Shown: positions 53,888-62,556 of the stretch, piece by piece
Position numbering within the stretch: the first letter of the stretch is position 1
Layout of the letters: each line of letters opens with the position of its first letter
From: JABMMZ01 sp040386935
GTDB taxonomy: Bacteria > Bacteroidota > Bacteroidia > NS11-12g > UBA955
DNA length: 64,000 nucleotides
Direction of reading: 5' to 3'
Assembly: GCA_040386935.1 (NCBI GenBank)
Contig: JAZKEQ010000025.1
Coordinates: 1 to 64,000 of the forward strand
The notes under the pieces: model-generated
The model's database searches: none
Seen by the model: only the letters and a program-made list of their open reading frames with translations
What the model was told of the DNA's origin: nothing
Position numbers and translations under genes: made by a program

Positions 53888-55621
53888 GCGTTTGAACATT
53901 ACAAAACCACCCTTCTCTTCTACCTTTATTAAGTCTTTTGCATCGCCAAGATTTTCAATGTCGTGCGACTTAGCAATGAAGTAAGCAGGTTTATCAATAG
54001 CACCAAACAACAACCAGTTTTTTTGTACATCATCCAGCTCTGCTCTTTCTGTTTCTGATAGATGGTAGTAACTATTTTTCAACTTGCCTTTAATGAAATT
54101 TTTATTCCCCGTATACATCTTGTCGAATGGCGATAAAGGTTTGGCTTTGGCATAAAAATAAGGCGCATAGCTTTTGTAACCAACATTGAAAATATAACAG
54201 TTCTCAGATTGTATTGATTTAAAAAATACAATGGCTGAATGTTGGGAATGTTTTTCAATTTTGGGTACCAACATAATGGCTGCGAACATGATGACCACAG
54301 TATTACCAACCAACAACACACCGAATGCCTTGATGGTTTGCCCTTTCACCAATGCTATGACAAATAAAACAATGCTCGTTAACAGCAACAATCCCGGTAA
54401 TAAATCTGTGTACTGCCAGCCACCATCAATTAAAATATTTTGTTTTGAAAACTCATCCTTAATCAGCAAAAGTAGTTCATGTTTAAGCCCGGGGTTCATC
54501 ATGATAACAGGCAGAGCAATCATGAGCACAGACAATATAATACCTATTAACAACACACCCAACATAAAGGGCCATTTGAAACGGAATACCTTGGCATGAA
54601 AACTCTCCAGTGCATATGCCGACATAAAGGTAAGCGGCAGCCAGCACAGCGATGAATAGTGGACAATTTTAGTCTTTACAATTGAAAACAATATGAGCAC
54701 AACAAAGAACAAACAAGCCATGGTTACCCTGAATAAATTTTCAGTATAGGTGTAATACTCGTTGCGTTTCCAGCAGCTGATGGCAATAATTGAAATGGGA
54801 AAACAACCAAACAACAACACCAATGTATGGTAGTAAAACGGTTGCTGATGTCCTGCAATATTCTGAGAGAATAAGCCCAACTGATAATTGATGAACTCCA
54901 CCAAAAACCAAGGACCGTTCTTCAACGTTTCAGGAATAAACCAGATGGCTGAAATAATGAAAGCAAACAGGCCGTAAATCAGTAAATGTTTGATTTTAAA
55001 AAACCACAACATTCTTTTAGCTGCCACTAATGCAAATAGCACCAGTACACTTATCAATAAAGCAACAGGACCTTTTGTAAGAATGGCAATCCCTGTGAAA
55101 ATACCAGCCCACATAAAGTGGCGATTGCTGTTGTACGAGATATGATAATTGCGCGCTGCCTGATAAAACTGAATGATGCTGCAGAAAATAAAAAAGTTGA
55201 AAACAGGATCAATCAAGCCTGTTTTAAAATAAAAATGTGGTGTGATGGCGCCTATATAACTCAGCACCCACCAATGTGCCAGATGTCCTTTGAAATACTT
55301 TTTACCAATATAATAGATATAGCAAAGGGTAATGATACCAAAAATGGCATTGGGAAAACGTGCTGCAAATTCATTGACTCCAAATAGTTTCATTGACAAC
55401 ACTTGTAACCAGATGAACAAGGGTGGTTTCTCCCAGAAAGGTGTAAAATTAATTTGAACCCTGGTATAATCACCCGATACCATCATTTCGCGGGCTGACT
55501 CTGCAAAGTTTATTTCATCCCAGTCGAAGAGCGGTACAGCACCAAGAAAGGGGATAAACAAAACAGCCCCTATTGCAATAATAAAAAAATAATGGAACGG
55601 ATTGACTTTAGAAGAATTCAT
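53876..55621 (-). CDS. ArnT/PMT-like glycosyltransferase of the inner membrane
   Basis: A 581-residue multi-pass membrane protein of the GT39/GT83 superfamily. The first periplasmic loop has the catalytic-type DWDEINFAESAREM and WEKPPLFIWLQV; about 11-12 helices follow. ArnT homologs transfer a sugar from a polyprenyl phosphate to lipid A or other surface lipids. The PAP2 phosphatase stop overlaps this start (TAATG), and ATG 55621 is chosen for that reason instead of an upstream start at 55648. The pair could modify or recycle lipid carriers, an inference. Confidence 0.82.
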   Translation of the reverse strand: MNSSKVNPFHYFFIIAIGAVLFIPFLGAVPLFDWDEINFAESAREMMVSGDYTRVQINFTPFWEKPPLFIWLQVLSMKLFGVNEFAARFPNAIFGIITLCYIYYIGKKYFKGHLAHWWVLSYIGAITPHFYFKTGLIDPVFNFFIFCSIIQFYQAARNYHISYNSNRHFMWAGIFTGIAILTKGPVALLISVLVLFALVAAKRMLWFFKIKHLLIYGLFAFIISAIWFIPETLKNGPWFLVEFINYQLGLFSQNIAGHQQPFYYHTLVLLFGCFPISIIAISCWKRNEYYTYTENLFRVTMACLFFVVLILFSIVKTKIVHYSSLCWLPLTFMSAYALESFHAKVFRFKWPFMLGVLLIGIILSVLMIALPVIMMNPGLKHELLLLIKDEFSKQNILIDGGWQYTDLLPGLLLLTSIVLFVIALVKGQTIKAFGVLLVGNTVVIMFAAIMLVPKIEKHSQHSAIVFFKSIQSENCYIFNVGYKSYAPYFYAKAKPLSPFDKMYTGNKNFIKGKLKNSYYHLSETERAELDDVQKNWLLFGAIDKPAYFIAKSHDIENLGDAKDLIKVEEKGGFVMFKRLPK

Positions 55622-56265
55622 TATAATTTGATGAGTGGCATTTGCCAATATGGTGTTCTAAATTTTTTCTCAATAACCGTGAATACAATGATGGCCAGTG
55701 TAAATCCAACCAATCCGCCTGTGTATACATCAATCAAAAAATGTTGGGCAACATAAATGCGTGAATAACCGGACAATGCAGCCATTATGAAAAACAAAAA
55801 TTGTAACCACCCTCTGTTGCTAATAAAACCTGCAAGTGCTAATGAACAAAAGGCCGCCATGGTATGTCCTGATGGAAAACTGCCATTGCTGTGTAATTTA
55901 ATCCCTTCAACCTTATGAAACATAACGCCATTTTTACTCAACCAACTGTATGGTCTTGGCGCATCTGCAAAAAATAAATATTTCGTTAACAAAATGGCAA
56001 CCAAACAAAGTAGCATGGCACAAACGATGGCCAAAAAATAGCGCTTCTGAGTAAATACCCCAAGTAGAATTACGAATAACACAAATGCTATTTCAGGTAA
56101 ACGGGTAATGTGGTACATCACCTTATCGAGCCATGGAAAGTAATGTCCGTTTACCCATAGCAGACTTTCACTCTTGCTATAAAAAAAAAGTAAAGGTGCA
56201 ACCAATGCCGCCATTAAAAGATGACAAAACAGACTGACATTTTTATTCACATGTATTTTTTCCAA
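55621..56265 (-). CDS. PAP2-family membrane phosphatase
   Basis: A 214-residue membrane phosphatase with the three PAP2 motifs: KYLFFADAPRPYSW, SNGSFPSGHTMAAF and SRIYVAQHFLIDVYTGG. Six helices are predicted. Such enzymes dephosphorylate undecaprenyl diphosphate, phosphatidylglycerophosphate or lipid A. The stop codon overlaps the start codon of the ArnT-like gene, so they are translationally coupled. Confidence 0.93.
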   Translation of the reverse strand: MEKIHVNKNVSLFCHLLMAALVAPLLFFYSKSESLLWVNGHYFPWLDKVMYHITRLPEIAFVLFVILLGVFTQKRYFLAIVCAMLLCLVAILLTKYLFFADAPRPYSWLSKNGVMFHKVEGIKLHSNGSFPSGHTMAAFCSLALAGFISNRGWLQFLFFIMAALSGYSRIYVAQHFLIDVYTGGLVGFTLAIIVFTVIEKKFRTPYWQMPLIKL

Positions 56266-56363
56266 TAGCTATAATTAAAAATTTTACAAAGATTGAGAAA
56301 AAAATTTATTTAAAAGATAATAAAAAGCATTTAATTGCGAATGGAAATTAAAAGTGTCCAAAA

Positions 56364-56759
56364 ATGGTAAAAAAGAGAGAAAGAATAAAACTAGAACTGG
56401 AATTCCCTATTAAATGTTCACCGCCTCTATTATTTAATTATATCAGCAGTGCTTCAGGCCTTTCAGAATGGTTCGCATTCGATGTTGACCACAAGAGTCG
56501 CACAGACTTTACGTTTAAATTTGAAGATGGCGAAGAGGAAAAAGCTATTTTGTTAAAAACTGTTCCTAACAAACTGGTGAGATTTAAGATGGCAACAAAT
56601 CAAGATGATGAATATCTGGAAATGGATATCATAGTGGATGAACTGACAGAAGATGTGGCACTTAAGGTGACAGAATTCTGCTATGTTGACGAACAACGAG
56701 AAATCACAGAGCTATGGCACAGCGAAATAGATGTGCTTAAAAACGCTACTGGCGGTTAA
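56364..56759 (+). CDS. START-like (SRPBCC) domain protein
   Basis: A 131-residue protein with a helix-grip fold of the AHSA1/START-like kind. RIKLELEFPIKCSPPLLFNY, the ASGLSEWFAFDVD segment and the C-terminal helix EITELWHSEIDVLKNATG match a Bacteroidota family annotated as START-like, without a known ligand. It lies 58 bp upstream of the LptF/G gene and may share a transcript with it. Confidence 0.75.
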   Translation: MVKKRERIKLELEFPIKCSPPLLFNYISSASGLSEWFAFDVDHKSRTDFTFKFEDGEEEKAILLKTVPNKLVRFKMATNQDDEYLEMDIIVDELTEDVALKVTEFCYVDEQREITELWHSEIDVLKNATGG

Positions 56760-56817
56760 TTTCGTTTTTTTGGTATAAACTTTGCGCTTAAGGGTTGAAT
56801 ACCCTGACCATCCCTCT

Positions 56818-58248
56818 ATGAAAAAAATAAACATCCTTGTCATTAAAGCTTTCATAGGACCTTTTATTGCTACTTTTTTTATTTCAATGTTTTTATTCCT
56901 CATGCTGTTTCTTTGGAAATGGATTGATGATTTGGTTGGAAAAGGATTGGAATGGCACGTAATCACGCGTTTATTATTTTTCTCGATGGCCGATTTAATT
57001 CCAATGGCCTTACCCTTGGCGGTATTAATCTCCAGCTTAATGACTTTTGGTAATCTTTCTGAAAGCTATGAAATGGTAGCGCTCAAAGCTAGTGGTGTAA
57101 GTATCTATCGCGCATTGATGCCTGCGTTCGTAATCATTATTATTTTAGCCTTTATTACTTTTTATGTTTCTAATATCGTGATACCCAAGGCCAATCTCGA
57201 AGCCAAAAGTTTGTTGTGGGATGTGCGCAATAAGAAACCTGCATTTGATTTAAAGGAAGGTGTTTTTTATGATGGCATTGACGGCTACAAAATTAAAATC
57301 GGCAAAAAAGAAGCGGATAATGAAACCATTAAGGATATCTTAATCTATGAGGTAAAGCCGGGTTACAGTCAACTGATTATAGTAAGAGCCGAAAGCGGTC
57401 GTATGAAATTGAGTGATGATAAACGCCTGTTGTATTTCACTTTGAATAACGGCACACGCTACGAAGAATTGGTTGAAAATGCCAACTACGCCAAAACCTA
57501 TCCATCAACCATCACCAAATTTGAGTCACAAAAAATGACTTTTGATTTGGGCGACCTCGAATTAAAAAACACGGATAAGGATTTGTTTAAAGGCAGTGCG
57601 GTAATGATGAATATTGTGGAGCTTGAGAAGTCCATTGACTCAATAAAAAGAGAAATAAAGCGCAAACAAAATACTACCAGAGATTTTCTAAAGCCGTATT
57701 ATCCCAATCCAAAAATACTGATGCAGAATCATGTGAATGACAGTCCTAAACTGGTGAAAGACACCATCATATACAATTTTGCAAAAGAGAATCGCTATAA
57801 CATTTTAGAACTTGCTCTTAGCACTTCTAGAAATCTGAAAGACCTTGTAGAGTCATCAAATGAACAGTTAGAAGAACTTCAAACAGATGCCCGATTATTC
57901 CGAATAAAATGGCATGAAAAGTTTACACTTTCAACCGTATTGATTATCTTATTTTTAATAGCTGCCCCCTTGGGAACCATTATACGAAAAGGTGGATTGG
58001 GCATGCCATTGGTCGTTTCCATCCTCATGTTCATTGTGTATTACATCATCAATATGATTGGTATAAAGATGGGGCGTGAAGGGGTATTACCTGAGTGGCT
58101 GGGAGCATGGATAGCCAGCTTGGTATTGCTTCCTATAGGTTTGTTTATTTTGCAGAAAGCATCTAAAGAATCTGCCTTATTCCAAAAGGATAAATTCGAC
58201 AAACTGATTGAGCGAATTAAAATGCGTTTCGCACCGAAATCAGAATAG
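56818..58248 (+). CDS. LptF/LptG-family lipopolysaccharide export permease
   Basis: A 476-residue inner-membrane permease of the YjgP/YjgQ (LptF/LptG) family. The N-terminal helix KAFIGPFIATFFISMFLFLM, the adjacent MALPLAVLISSLMTFGNLSE and the next helix are typical. A long periplasmic jellyroll-like segment (~130-340) is followed by three C-terminal helices (TVLIILFLIAAPLGTIIRKG). It partners with LptB and LptC to extract lipid from the membrane. ATG 56818 is used; a TTG at 56782 lies inside the promoter-like AAACTTTG element. Confidence 0.92.
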   Translation: MKKINILVIKAFIGPFIATFFISMFLFLMLFLWKWIDDLVGKGLEWHVITRLLFFSMADLIPMALPLAVLISSLMTFGNLSESYEMVALKASGVSIYRALMPAFVIIIILAFITFYVSNIVIPKANLEAKSLLWDVRNKKPAFDLKEGVFYDGIDGYKIKIGKKEADNETIKDILIYEVKPGYSQLIIVRAESGRMKLSDDKRLLYFTLNNGTRYEELVENANYAKTYPSTITKFESQKMTFDLGDLELKNTDKDLFKGSAVMMNIVELEKSIDSIKREIKRKQNTTRDFLKPYYPNPKILMQNHVNDSPKLVKDTIIYNFAKENRYNILELALSTSRNLKDLVESSNEQLEELQTDARLFRIKWHEKFTLSTVLIILFLIAAPLGTIIRKGGLGMPLVVSILMFIVYYIINMIGIKMGREGVLPEWLGAWIASLVLLPIGLFILQKASKESALFQKDKFDKLIERIKMRFAPKSE

Positions 58249-58249
58249 G

Positions 58250-59458
58250 CTACAATTCGTGACCCATTTTCTCTTTCTTGGTAGCCAGGTAAACTTTATT
58301 GTGTTTGTTTGGTGCAGTAATGATGGGTACATTTTCTATAATCTCTAACCCATACCCTATTAAACCTGTGCGTTTCTTTGGATTATTACTCATCAGGCGC
58401 ATTTGAGAAACACCCTGGTCGCGTAAAATCTGAGCACCAATACCGTAGTCTCTTTCATCCATTTTGAAACCTAGTTGAATATTGGCATCTACTGTATCTA
58501 ACCCTTGCTCCTGCAATTGATAAGCTCTTAGTTTATTTAACAAGCCAATACCTCTACCCTCTTGATTCATGTAGATGATAATGCCTTTACCTTCTTCCTG
58601 AATCATCTCCATGGCTTTGTGCAATTGTTCACCACAATCGCAGCGACAACTGCCAAAGATATCACCGGTCATGCAGCTGCTGTGAACTCTTACCAATATT
58701 GGTTCTTCGGGTGTCCATTCGCCTTTTCTGATAACAAGGTGCTGGGTACCATCGCTTTTTTGAGAATAGGCCACCATTTCAAAATCACCAAATGCAGTGG
58801 GCATATTTACACTTATTTCGCGATTGATTAAACTTTCATTTTTTATTCTGTATTTAATCAGATCTTCAATCGATACAATTTTTAAATCGTGTTTCTTGGC
58901 TATTTCTACCAACTCGGGCAAGCGCGCCATTTCTCCATCTTCTTTTAGTATTTCAACAATACAACCTGCAGGTTCAAAACCTGCCAAACGCGCAAAATCA
59001 ATGGCCGCTTCGGTATGTCCAGCTCTTTTTAATACGCCTTCTTTTTGGGCTCTTAAAGGAAAAATATGACCCGGACGGGCTAAATCGAAAGGTACGGTAT
59101 CTGCGTGAATCAGGGCTTGTACGGTCTTGCTGCGGTCGCTGGCAGAAATACCGGTAGTGGTACCATGACCTTTTAAATCTACTGAAATAGTAAATGGTGT
59201 TTCATGCATTGAATCGTTGGAGCTTACCATCATACCCAGTTGTAATTCATCGCAACGCTCGGGCAGCAAAGGCACGCAGATTAATCCTCTGCCTTCTTTT
59301 GCCATAAAGTTGATCATTTCAGGGGTTACATTGCCTGCAGCGGTCAGAAAGTCGCCTTCGTTTTCTCTGTCTTCATCGTCTACTACGATGATGAGTTTAC
59401 CTGCCTTTATATCAGCTATTGCTTCTTCTATTGAATGGAGTTTAATATCGTTTGACAT
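58250..59458 (-). CDS. ribBA: Bifunctional riboflavin enzyme: DHBP synthase/GTP cyclohydrolase II
   Basis: A 402-residue fusion in riboflavin synthesis. The N-terminal ~205 residues are 3,4-dihydroxy-2-butanone-4-phosphate synthase: VVDDEDRENEGDFLTAAGN (metal-binding acidic motif) and GRPGHIFPLRA-like DLARPGHIFPLRAQ. The C-terminal ~200 residues are GTP cyclohydrolase II: SSCMTGDIFGSCRCDCGEQL (zinc cysteines) and NQEGRGIGLLNKLRAY. Both active sites look complete. There is no room for an FMN riboswitch (upstream distance to the -7 element is ~55 bp). Confidence 0.96.
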   Translation of the reverse strand: MSNDIKLHSIEEAIADIKAGKLIIVVDDEDRENEGDFLTAAGNVTPEMINFMAKEGRGLICVPLLPERCDELQLGMMVSSNDSMHETPFTISVDLKGHGTTTGISASDRSKTVQALIHADTVPFDLARPGHIFPLRAQKEGVLKRAGHTEAAIDFARLAGFEPAGCIVEILKEDGEMARLPELVEIAKKHDLKIVSIEDLIKYRIKNESLINREISVNMPTAFGDFEMVAYSQKSDGTQHLVIRKGEWTPEEPILVRVHSSCMTGDIFGSCRCDCGEQLHKAMEMIQEEGKGIIIYMNQEGRGIGLLNKLRAYQLQEQGLDTVDANIQLGFKMDERDYGIGAQILRDQGVSQMRLMSNNPKKRTGLIGYGLEIIENVPIITAPNKHNKVYLATKKEKMGHEL

Positions 59459-59513
59459 AGGATAATTGTATGAAGTGCGTTATAAAATACACTCCCTTTT
59501 AAAAATTGTGCTG

Positions 59514-59521
59514 CAAATTTA
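59514..59521 (-). promoter_or_regulatory. ribBA -7 promoter element
   Basis: The minus strand reads TAAATTTG, 55 nt upstream of the ribBA ATG. Confidence 0.6.
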
Positions 59522-59637
59522 ACACTTCTTATCGTATCGCAAGTCATCCTTTTTAGTATGGCATTGTCATATATCTGTATTTTTTATCAAACCATCGAAA
59601 TCATCTATGTAATTTTAAATAAATAAAAAAATATTGC

Positions 59638-59675
59638 AATGCAACAAACAGCTGTTTTTAGCTGTCTAATGTGTA
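59638..59675 (+). promoter_or_regulatory. Candidate ECF-specific promoter before the sigma gene
   Basis: AATGCAACAAA (59638-59648), 15 bp, GTCTAATGTGTA (59664-59675). The same two blocks at the same spacing precede the lipoprotein gene at 61726. The AAC-containing upstream box and the GTC-type downstream box are the layout of ECF sigma promoters, which suggests autoregulation. The ATG of the sigma gene is 35 nt downstream. Confidence 0.75.
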
Positions 59676-59710
59676 ATAGCTGTACAATTTGTTTCCCTTC
59701 AAACCGGTAA

Positions 59711-60295
59711 ATGGCATTTAAGGTAACCCAGGATTTAAAAAATAAAGAAGAGCAATTGATTAAAGCCTGTCAGCGCCATGAGCGGCTGGCCCAATCAGAG
59801 TTTTTCCGTTTGTACTCAGGAAAGTTTCTGGGTATTACCTACCGTTTTGCCGGTGATTTCGATACGGCTAACGACTTACTCCAGGAGGGTTTTATCAAAA
59901 TTTTCAATTGCATTTCCGATTACCGTTTTCAGGGATCATTTGAGGGTTGGATGAGAAAAATAATTGTGACCACCTCCATTAACTATATTAAAAAACACAT
60001 GCGCATGCAATTTGAAGAAATAGATCTGAATAATTTCATCAGCCTTTCCGAGAATCCTGTTTCCATTGACAAAATGAATTGCGATGACATCATCAGTGAA
60101 ATTAACAAATTGCCTTTGGGCTTCAGAACTGTTATCAACCTTTATGCCATCGAAGGCTATACCTATCCTGAAATAGCTGTAATGCTTGACATTAAGGAAG
60201 TAACCGTAAGGTCGCAATACATGAGAGCAAAACAAAAATTGGCCATAGCCCTTGAAAAAAAAAATAACCCCCACTATGAAGAAAAAATCGTTTGA
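59711..60295 (+). CDS. ECF-type RNA polymerase sigma factor
   Basis: A 194-residue extracytoplasmic-function sigma factor. Region 2 (~30-100) has LYSGKFLGITYRFAGDFDTA and DLLQEGFIKIFNCISDYRFQ with EGWMRKIIVTTSINYIKK; region 4 (~125-190) has LPLGFRTVINLYAIEGYTYP and EIAVMLDIKEVTVRSQYMRA. No extra domain is present. The gene overlaps the start of the next gene by 20 bp. Its target promoter is proposed from the motif shared by its own upstream region and that of the lipoprotein gene. Confidence 0.92.
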   Translation: MAFKVTQDLKNKEEQLIKACQRHERLAQSEFFRLYSGKFLGITYRFAGDFDTANDLLQEGFIKIFNCISDYRFQGSFEGWMRKIIVTTSINYIKKHMRMQFEEIDLNNFISLSENPVSIDKMNCDDIISEINKLPLGFRTVINLYAIEGYTYPEIAVMLDIKEVTVRSQYMRAKQKLAIALEKKNNPHYEEKIV

Positions 60296-61598
60296 AGAAC
60301 AACTGAATCATAAAACTTCAGAATTTTCTCTTACACCTAGAGCGGGTTTATGGGGAGAAATAGAACCGCATCTTGTGCCTGAAAAACGCAAAAGACGTGC
60401 AATTGTTTTTTGGTTTTGGATAGGTGCATCTGCTTTTATTTCAACTGTTGCAGCCTATTCCTTCTTTGTTAGCGGCACGCACAGTTCTCCAAAAATTGCT
60501 ATTCACCCAACAATCATCCCTAAAGTAAAAATGCCTGTTAGTGATTCACTAATTGTCATTCAACCTAAAGAAGAAGTATCTGCACCTACAGCTTTCATTC
60601 CAACCAATCAATTGATTCCAAAAAGTGCTGCTGTCAATCAATATAAAACTCATTTAACTTCCCAATCTAATAATAAGAACAGCTTAAGTAATGAATCTAT
60701 AGCCGACTTAGAAAATTTTACACCAGTTCAAAAAACAGAAACAAATCCATCTAATACCATTACTGTAATTGATGAATTAACACCATCAGAAATTATTGCA
60801 GACAGTAGTGTTATTGCTGCAATTAATAATTCGCAAGATATTCCAAAAAAGGATTCAGTTATTACTGGGCCAAAAAAGGCTAATAGTATAACTTTTTACA
60901 CCGGTTTTTCATTTGCCCCTTTGCTTTCGCATTCTGCATTATCACTCGGCAAACAATCATCTCAGAGCAACACTAACGCGCAATACGATCGCCAATACAG
61001 GCAAAAGACTGACAAAAGTATTTGGGGATTTACTGTTGGCTGGACAGGTGGTTTTGAAAAAAACAGACACCATTTGTATACAGGTCTGCAATACAGCAAA
61101 ATGGGCTATCAATTGCTGGTTAAAAATATTGAACGCATAGATCTTGTGAGCACCTCTGTGCCATTTGTTTATCAAAATGTTGCCACGGATAGTTTTGCTT
61201 TAAGAAAAAAAGATGATGGTGCCTCGTATGTAACCAACAGCTTTCACTACCTCAACATCCCAATTGGCTACTCGTATCAATTGATGAATAAGTCTAAATT
61301 TAGTATTGGCATAAACGGTCAATTATCGTATAATTATTTATTGCATTCAAAAGCATTGTTATATGATGAAAGCAGTGGTTATTACATCAAACAAAATGTA
61401 CAAAACGAATCGCAATTAAGCCGTTCAAATTTAATTATTGGTGGTGGTTTTGAAATCAATTACAACCTTAACAAGAATAGTTCCCTCTCCTTCCGGCCCC
61501 TGTATCACTACACTTTAAAACCTGTAGAAACAGCTGCCATTAATACCCGTATCCATGCATTGGAGTTAGCTTTGAGCTGGCGTTGGTATTTCAGGTAA
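60276..61598 (+). CDS. Putative dual membrane-spanning anti-sigma factor (Dma-like)
   Basis: A 440-residue protein with an unusual layout. Residues 1-40 are a cytoplasmic, charged segment (FEEQLNHKTSEFSL, GLWGEIEPHL) of the kind that binds sigma factors. Residues ~42-65 are one inner-membrane helix. A ~140-residue Ser/Thr/Asn/Pro-rich periplasmic linker follows (~66-203). Residues ~204-440 form an OMP_b-brl_2/PorT-like outer-membrane barrel (YTGFSFAPLL, LYTGLQYSKMGYQLL, HYLNIPIGYSYQL, ending LELALSWRWYF). There is no cleavable signal peptide, so one chain would connect cytoplasm, periplasm and outer membrane, as reported for Dma proteins of B. thetaiotaomicron. The start ATG 60276 is inside the sigma gene. 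Confidence 0.75.
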   Translation: MKKKSFEEQLNHKTSEFSLTPRAGLWGEIEPHLVPEKRKRRAIVFWFWIGASAFISTVAAYSFFVSGTHSSPKIAIHPTIIPKVKMPVSDSLIVIQPKEEVSAPTAFIPTNQLIPKSAAVNQYKTHLTSQSNNKNSLSNESIADLENFTPVQKTETNPSNTITVIDELTPSEIIADSSVIAAINNSQDIPKKDSVITGPKKANSITFYTGFSFAPLLSHSALSLGKQSSQSNTNAQYDRQYRQKTDKSIWGFTVGWTGGFEKNRHHLYTGLQYSKMGYQLLVKNIERIDLVSTSVPFVYQNVATDSFALRKKDDGASYVTNSFHYLNIPIGYSYQLMNKSKFSIGINGQLSYNYLLHSKALLYDESSGYYIKQNVQNESQLSRSNLIIGGGFEINYNLNKNSSLSFRPLYHYTLKPVETAAINTRIHALELALSWRWYFR

Positions 61599-61667
61599 GT
61601 ATAAAAATACGTTTCTAAAACCTGTTTGATTACTTCTGCAATTGCAATTCTTAAAATAATATTTCGG

Positions 61668-61705
61668 AATGCAACAAAACAAAAAAACGGCTTGTCTTAT
61701 GTATA
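61668..61705 (+). promoter_or_regulatory. Candidate ECF-specific promoter before the lipoprotein gene
   Basis: AATGCAACAAA (61668-61678), 15 bp, GTCTTATGTATA (61694-61705). It matches the upstream motif of the sigma gene at 22 of 23 conserved-block positions apart from two bases, at identical spacing. The ATG is 20 nt downstream. Confidence 0.75.
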
Positions 61706-61725
61706 GTTATTCACTATAAAATATT

Positions 61726-62484
61726 ATGAAAAAATTCATCAAACACCTGTTCGTCATTTCGACACTCTCGCTAGTGCTATTTGTTCAAAGTTGTAAAGAA
61801 CCATGTCACGAACCTGATCCTTGCTTAAAACCTGAAACTGTCACTGCATTGAGTGTAGATTACTATTCTACTGCACATTTTTCTACTACTGAAGGCAACC
61901 TATTATTCGCTACCAACTGGGATGAATACAAAGACAAAGTAGTTCCCGGACAATCGTATGAAATGGGATATACAGAAACAGATTGTGGCCCAAGAACCCT
62001 TAATTATCCAGCCCATGGCATCAAAGAAGGCGGTTGTGTAGTCCCTCAAAAATGCATTGTGATAGAATGTTTAACATTAATAGAAGAGCCAAAATGCAAC
62101 GATTGCCAGGCATCTGTTGTCAATCCTTCGACATACGATACAGATGGTTCTACCGCACTAAACAGTACCGGCATCAATGGCAATTATTTGAATGCTTTAG
62201 TAGGTTATTCAGGATGCACTGACGAACCTTTTAAAGATTACCGCCTACATTTAAAACATCTGCCTTTGGGTGAAAGCTTAAATGATATTTTTGTTGCTAA
62301 AGCAGTAAACATTAATGCCGACAATATCATTTGCCAAGCGTATTGGGAAAAAGAAGTTTGTTTCGACTTATCTGCTATCAAAGCATATTTCACAGCTAAT
62401 GGCACTTCAGTACCCGAAAAAGTAATCATTAGATTGGAAAATCGCGATAACACCACTCAGGATTTTACCTATCACATACAGTAA
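61726..62484 (+). CDS. Cysteine-rich lipoprotein in the ECF/Dma-like locus
   Basis: A 252-residue predicted lipoprotein: signal KKFIKHLFVISTLSLVLFVQ, lipobox SC with cysteine at residue 23. The mature part is cysteine-rich (CKEPCHEPDPCLKP, CVVPQKCIVIEC, CNDCQ). The C-terminal half has NYLNALVGYSGC, FKDYRLHLKHLP, KEVCFDLSAIKAYF and VIIRLENRDNTTQDFTYHI, an arrangement that loosely recalls NigD-like lipoproteins of gut Bacteroides; this is a layout resemblance only. It has the same promoter motif as the sigma gene and a terminator of its own. Confidence 0.65.
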   Translation: MKKFIKHLFVISTLSLVLFVQSCKEPCHEPDPCLKPETVTALSVDYYSTAHFSTTEGNLLFATNWDEYKDKVVPGQSYEMGYTETDCGPRTLNYPAHGIKEGGCVVPQKCIVIECLTLIEEPKCNDCQASVVNPSTYDTDGSTALNSTGINGNYLNALVGYSGCTDEPFKDYRLHLKHLPLGESLNDIFVAKAVNINADNIICQAYWEKEVCFDLSAIKAYFTANGTSVPEKVIIRLENRDNTTQDFTYHIQ

Positions 62485-62501
62485 GAATTATTGATCTGAT
62501 G

Positions 62502-62534
62502 CATCTCCGATACCTGAGGGTTCGGAGATGTTTT
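62502..62534 (+). terminator. Terminator after the ECF-locus lipoprotein gene
   Basis: CATCTCCGA and TCGGAGATG form a 9-bp stem with an 11-nt loop and are followed by TTTTCGTTT. Confidence 0.75.
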
Positions 62535-62556
62535 CGTTTATAGGGTTTTTCAAATA

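Noticed and set aside
59459..59637. FMN riboswitch before ribBA
   Set aside because: Only ~55 nt lie between the -7 element and the start codon, and no RFN-like conserved stems are visible.
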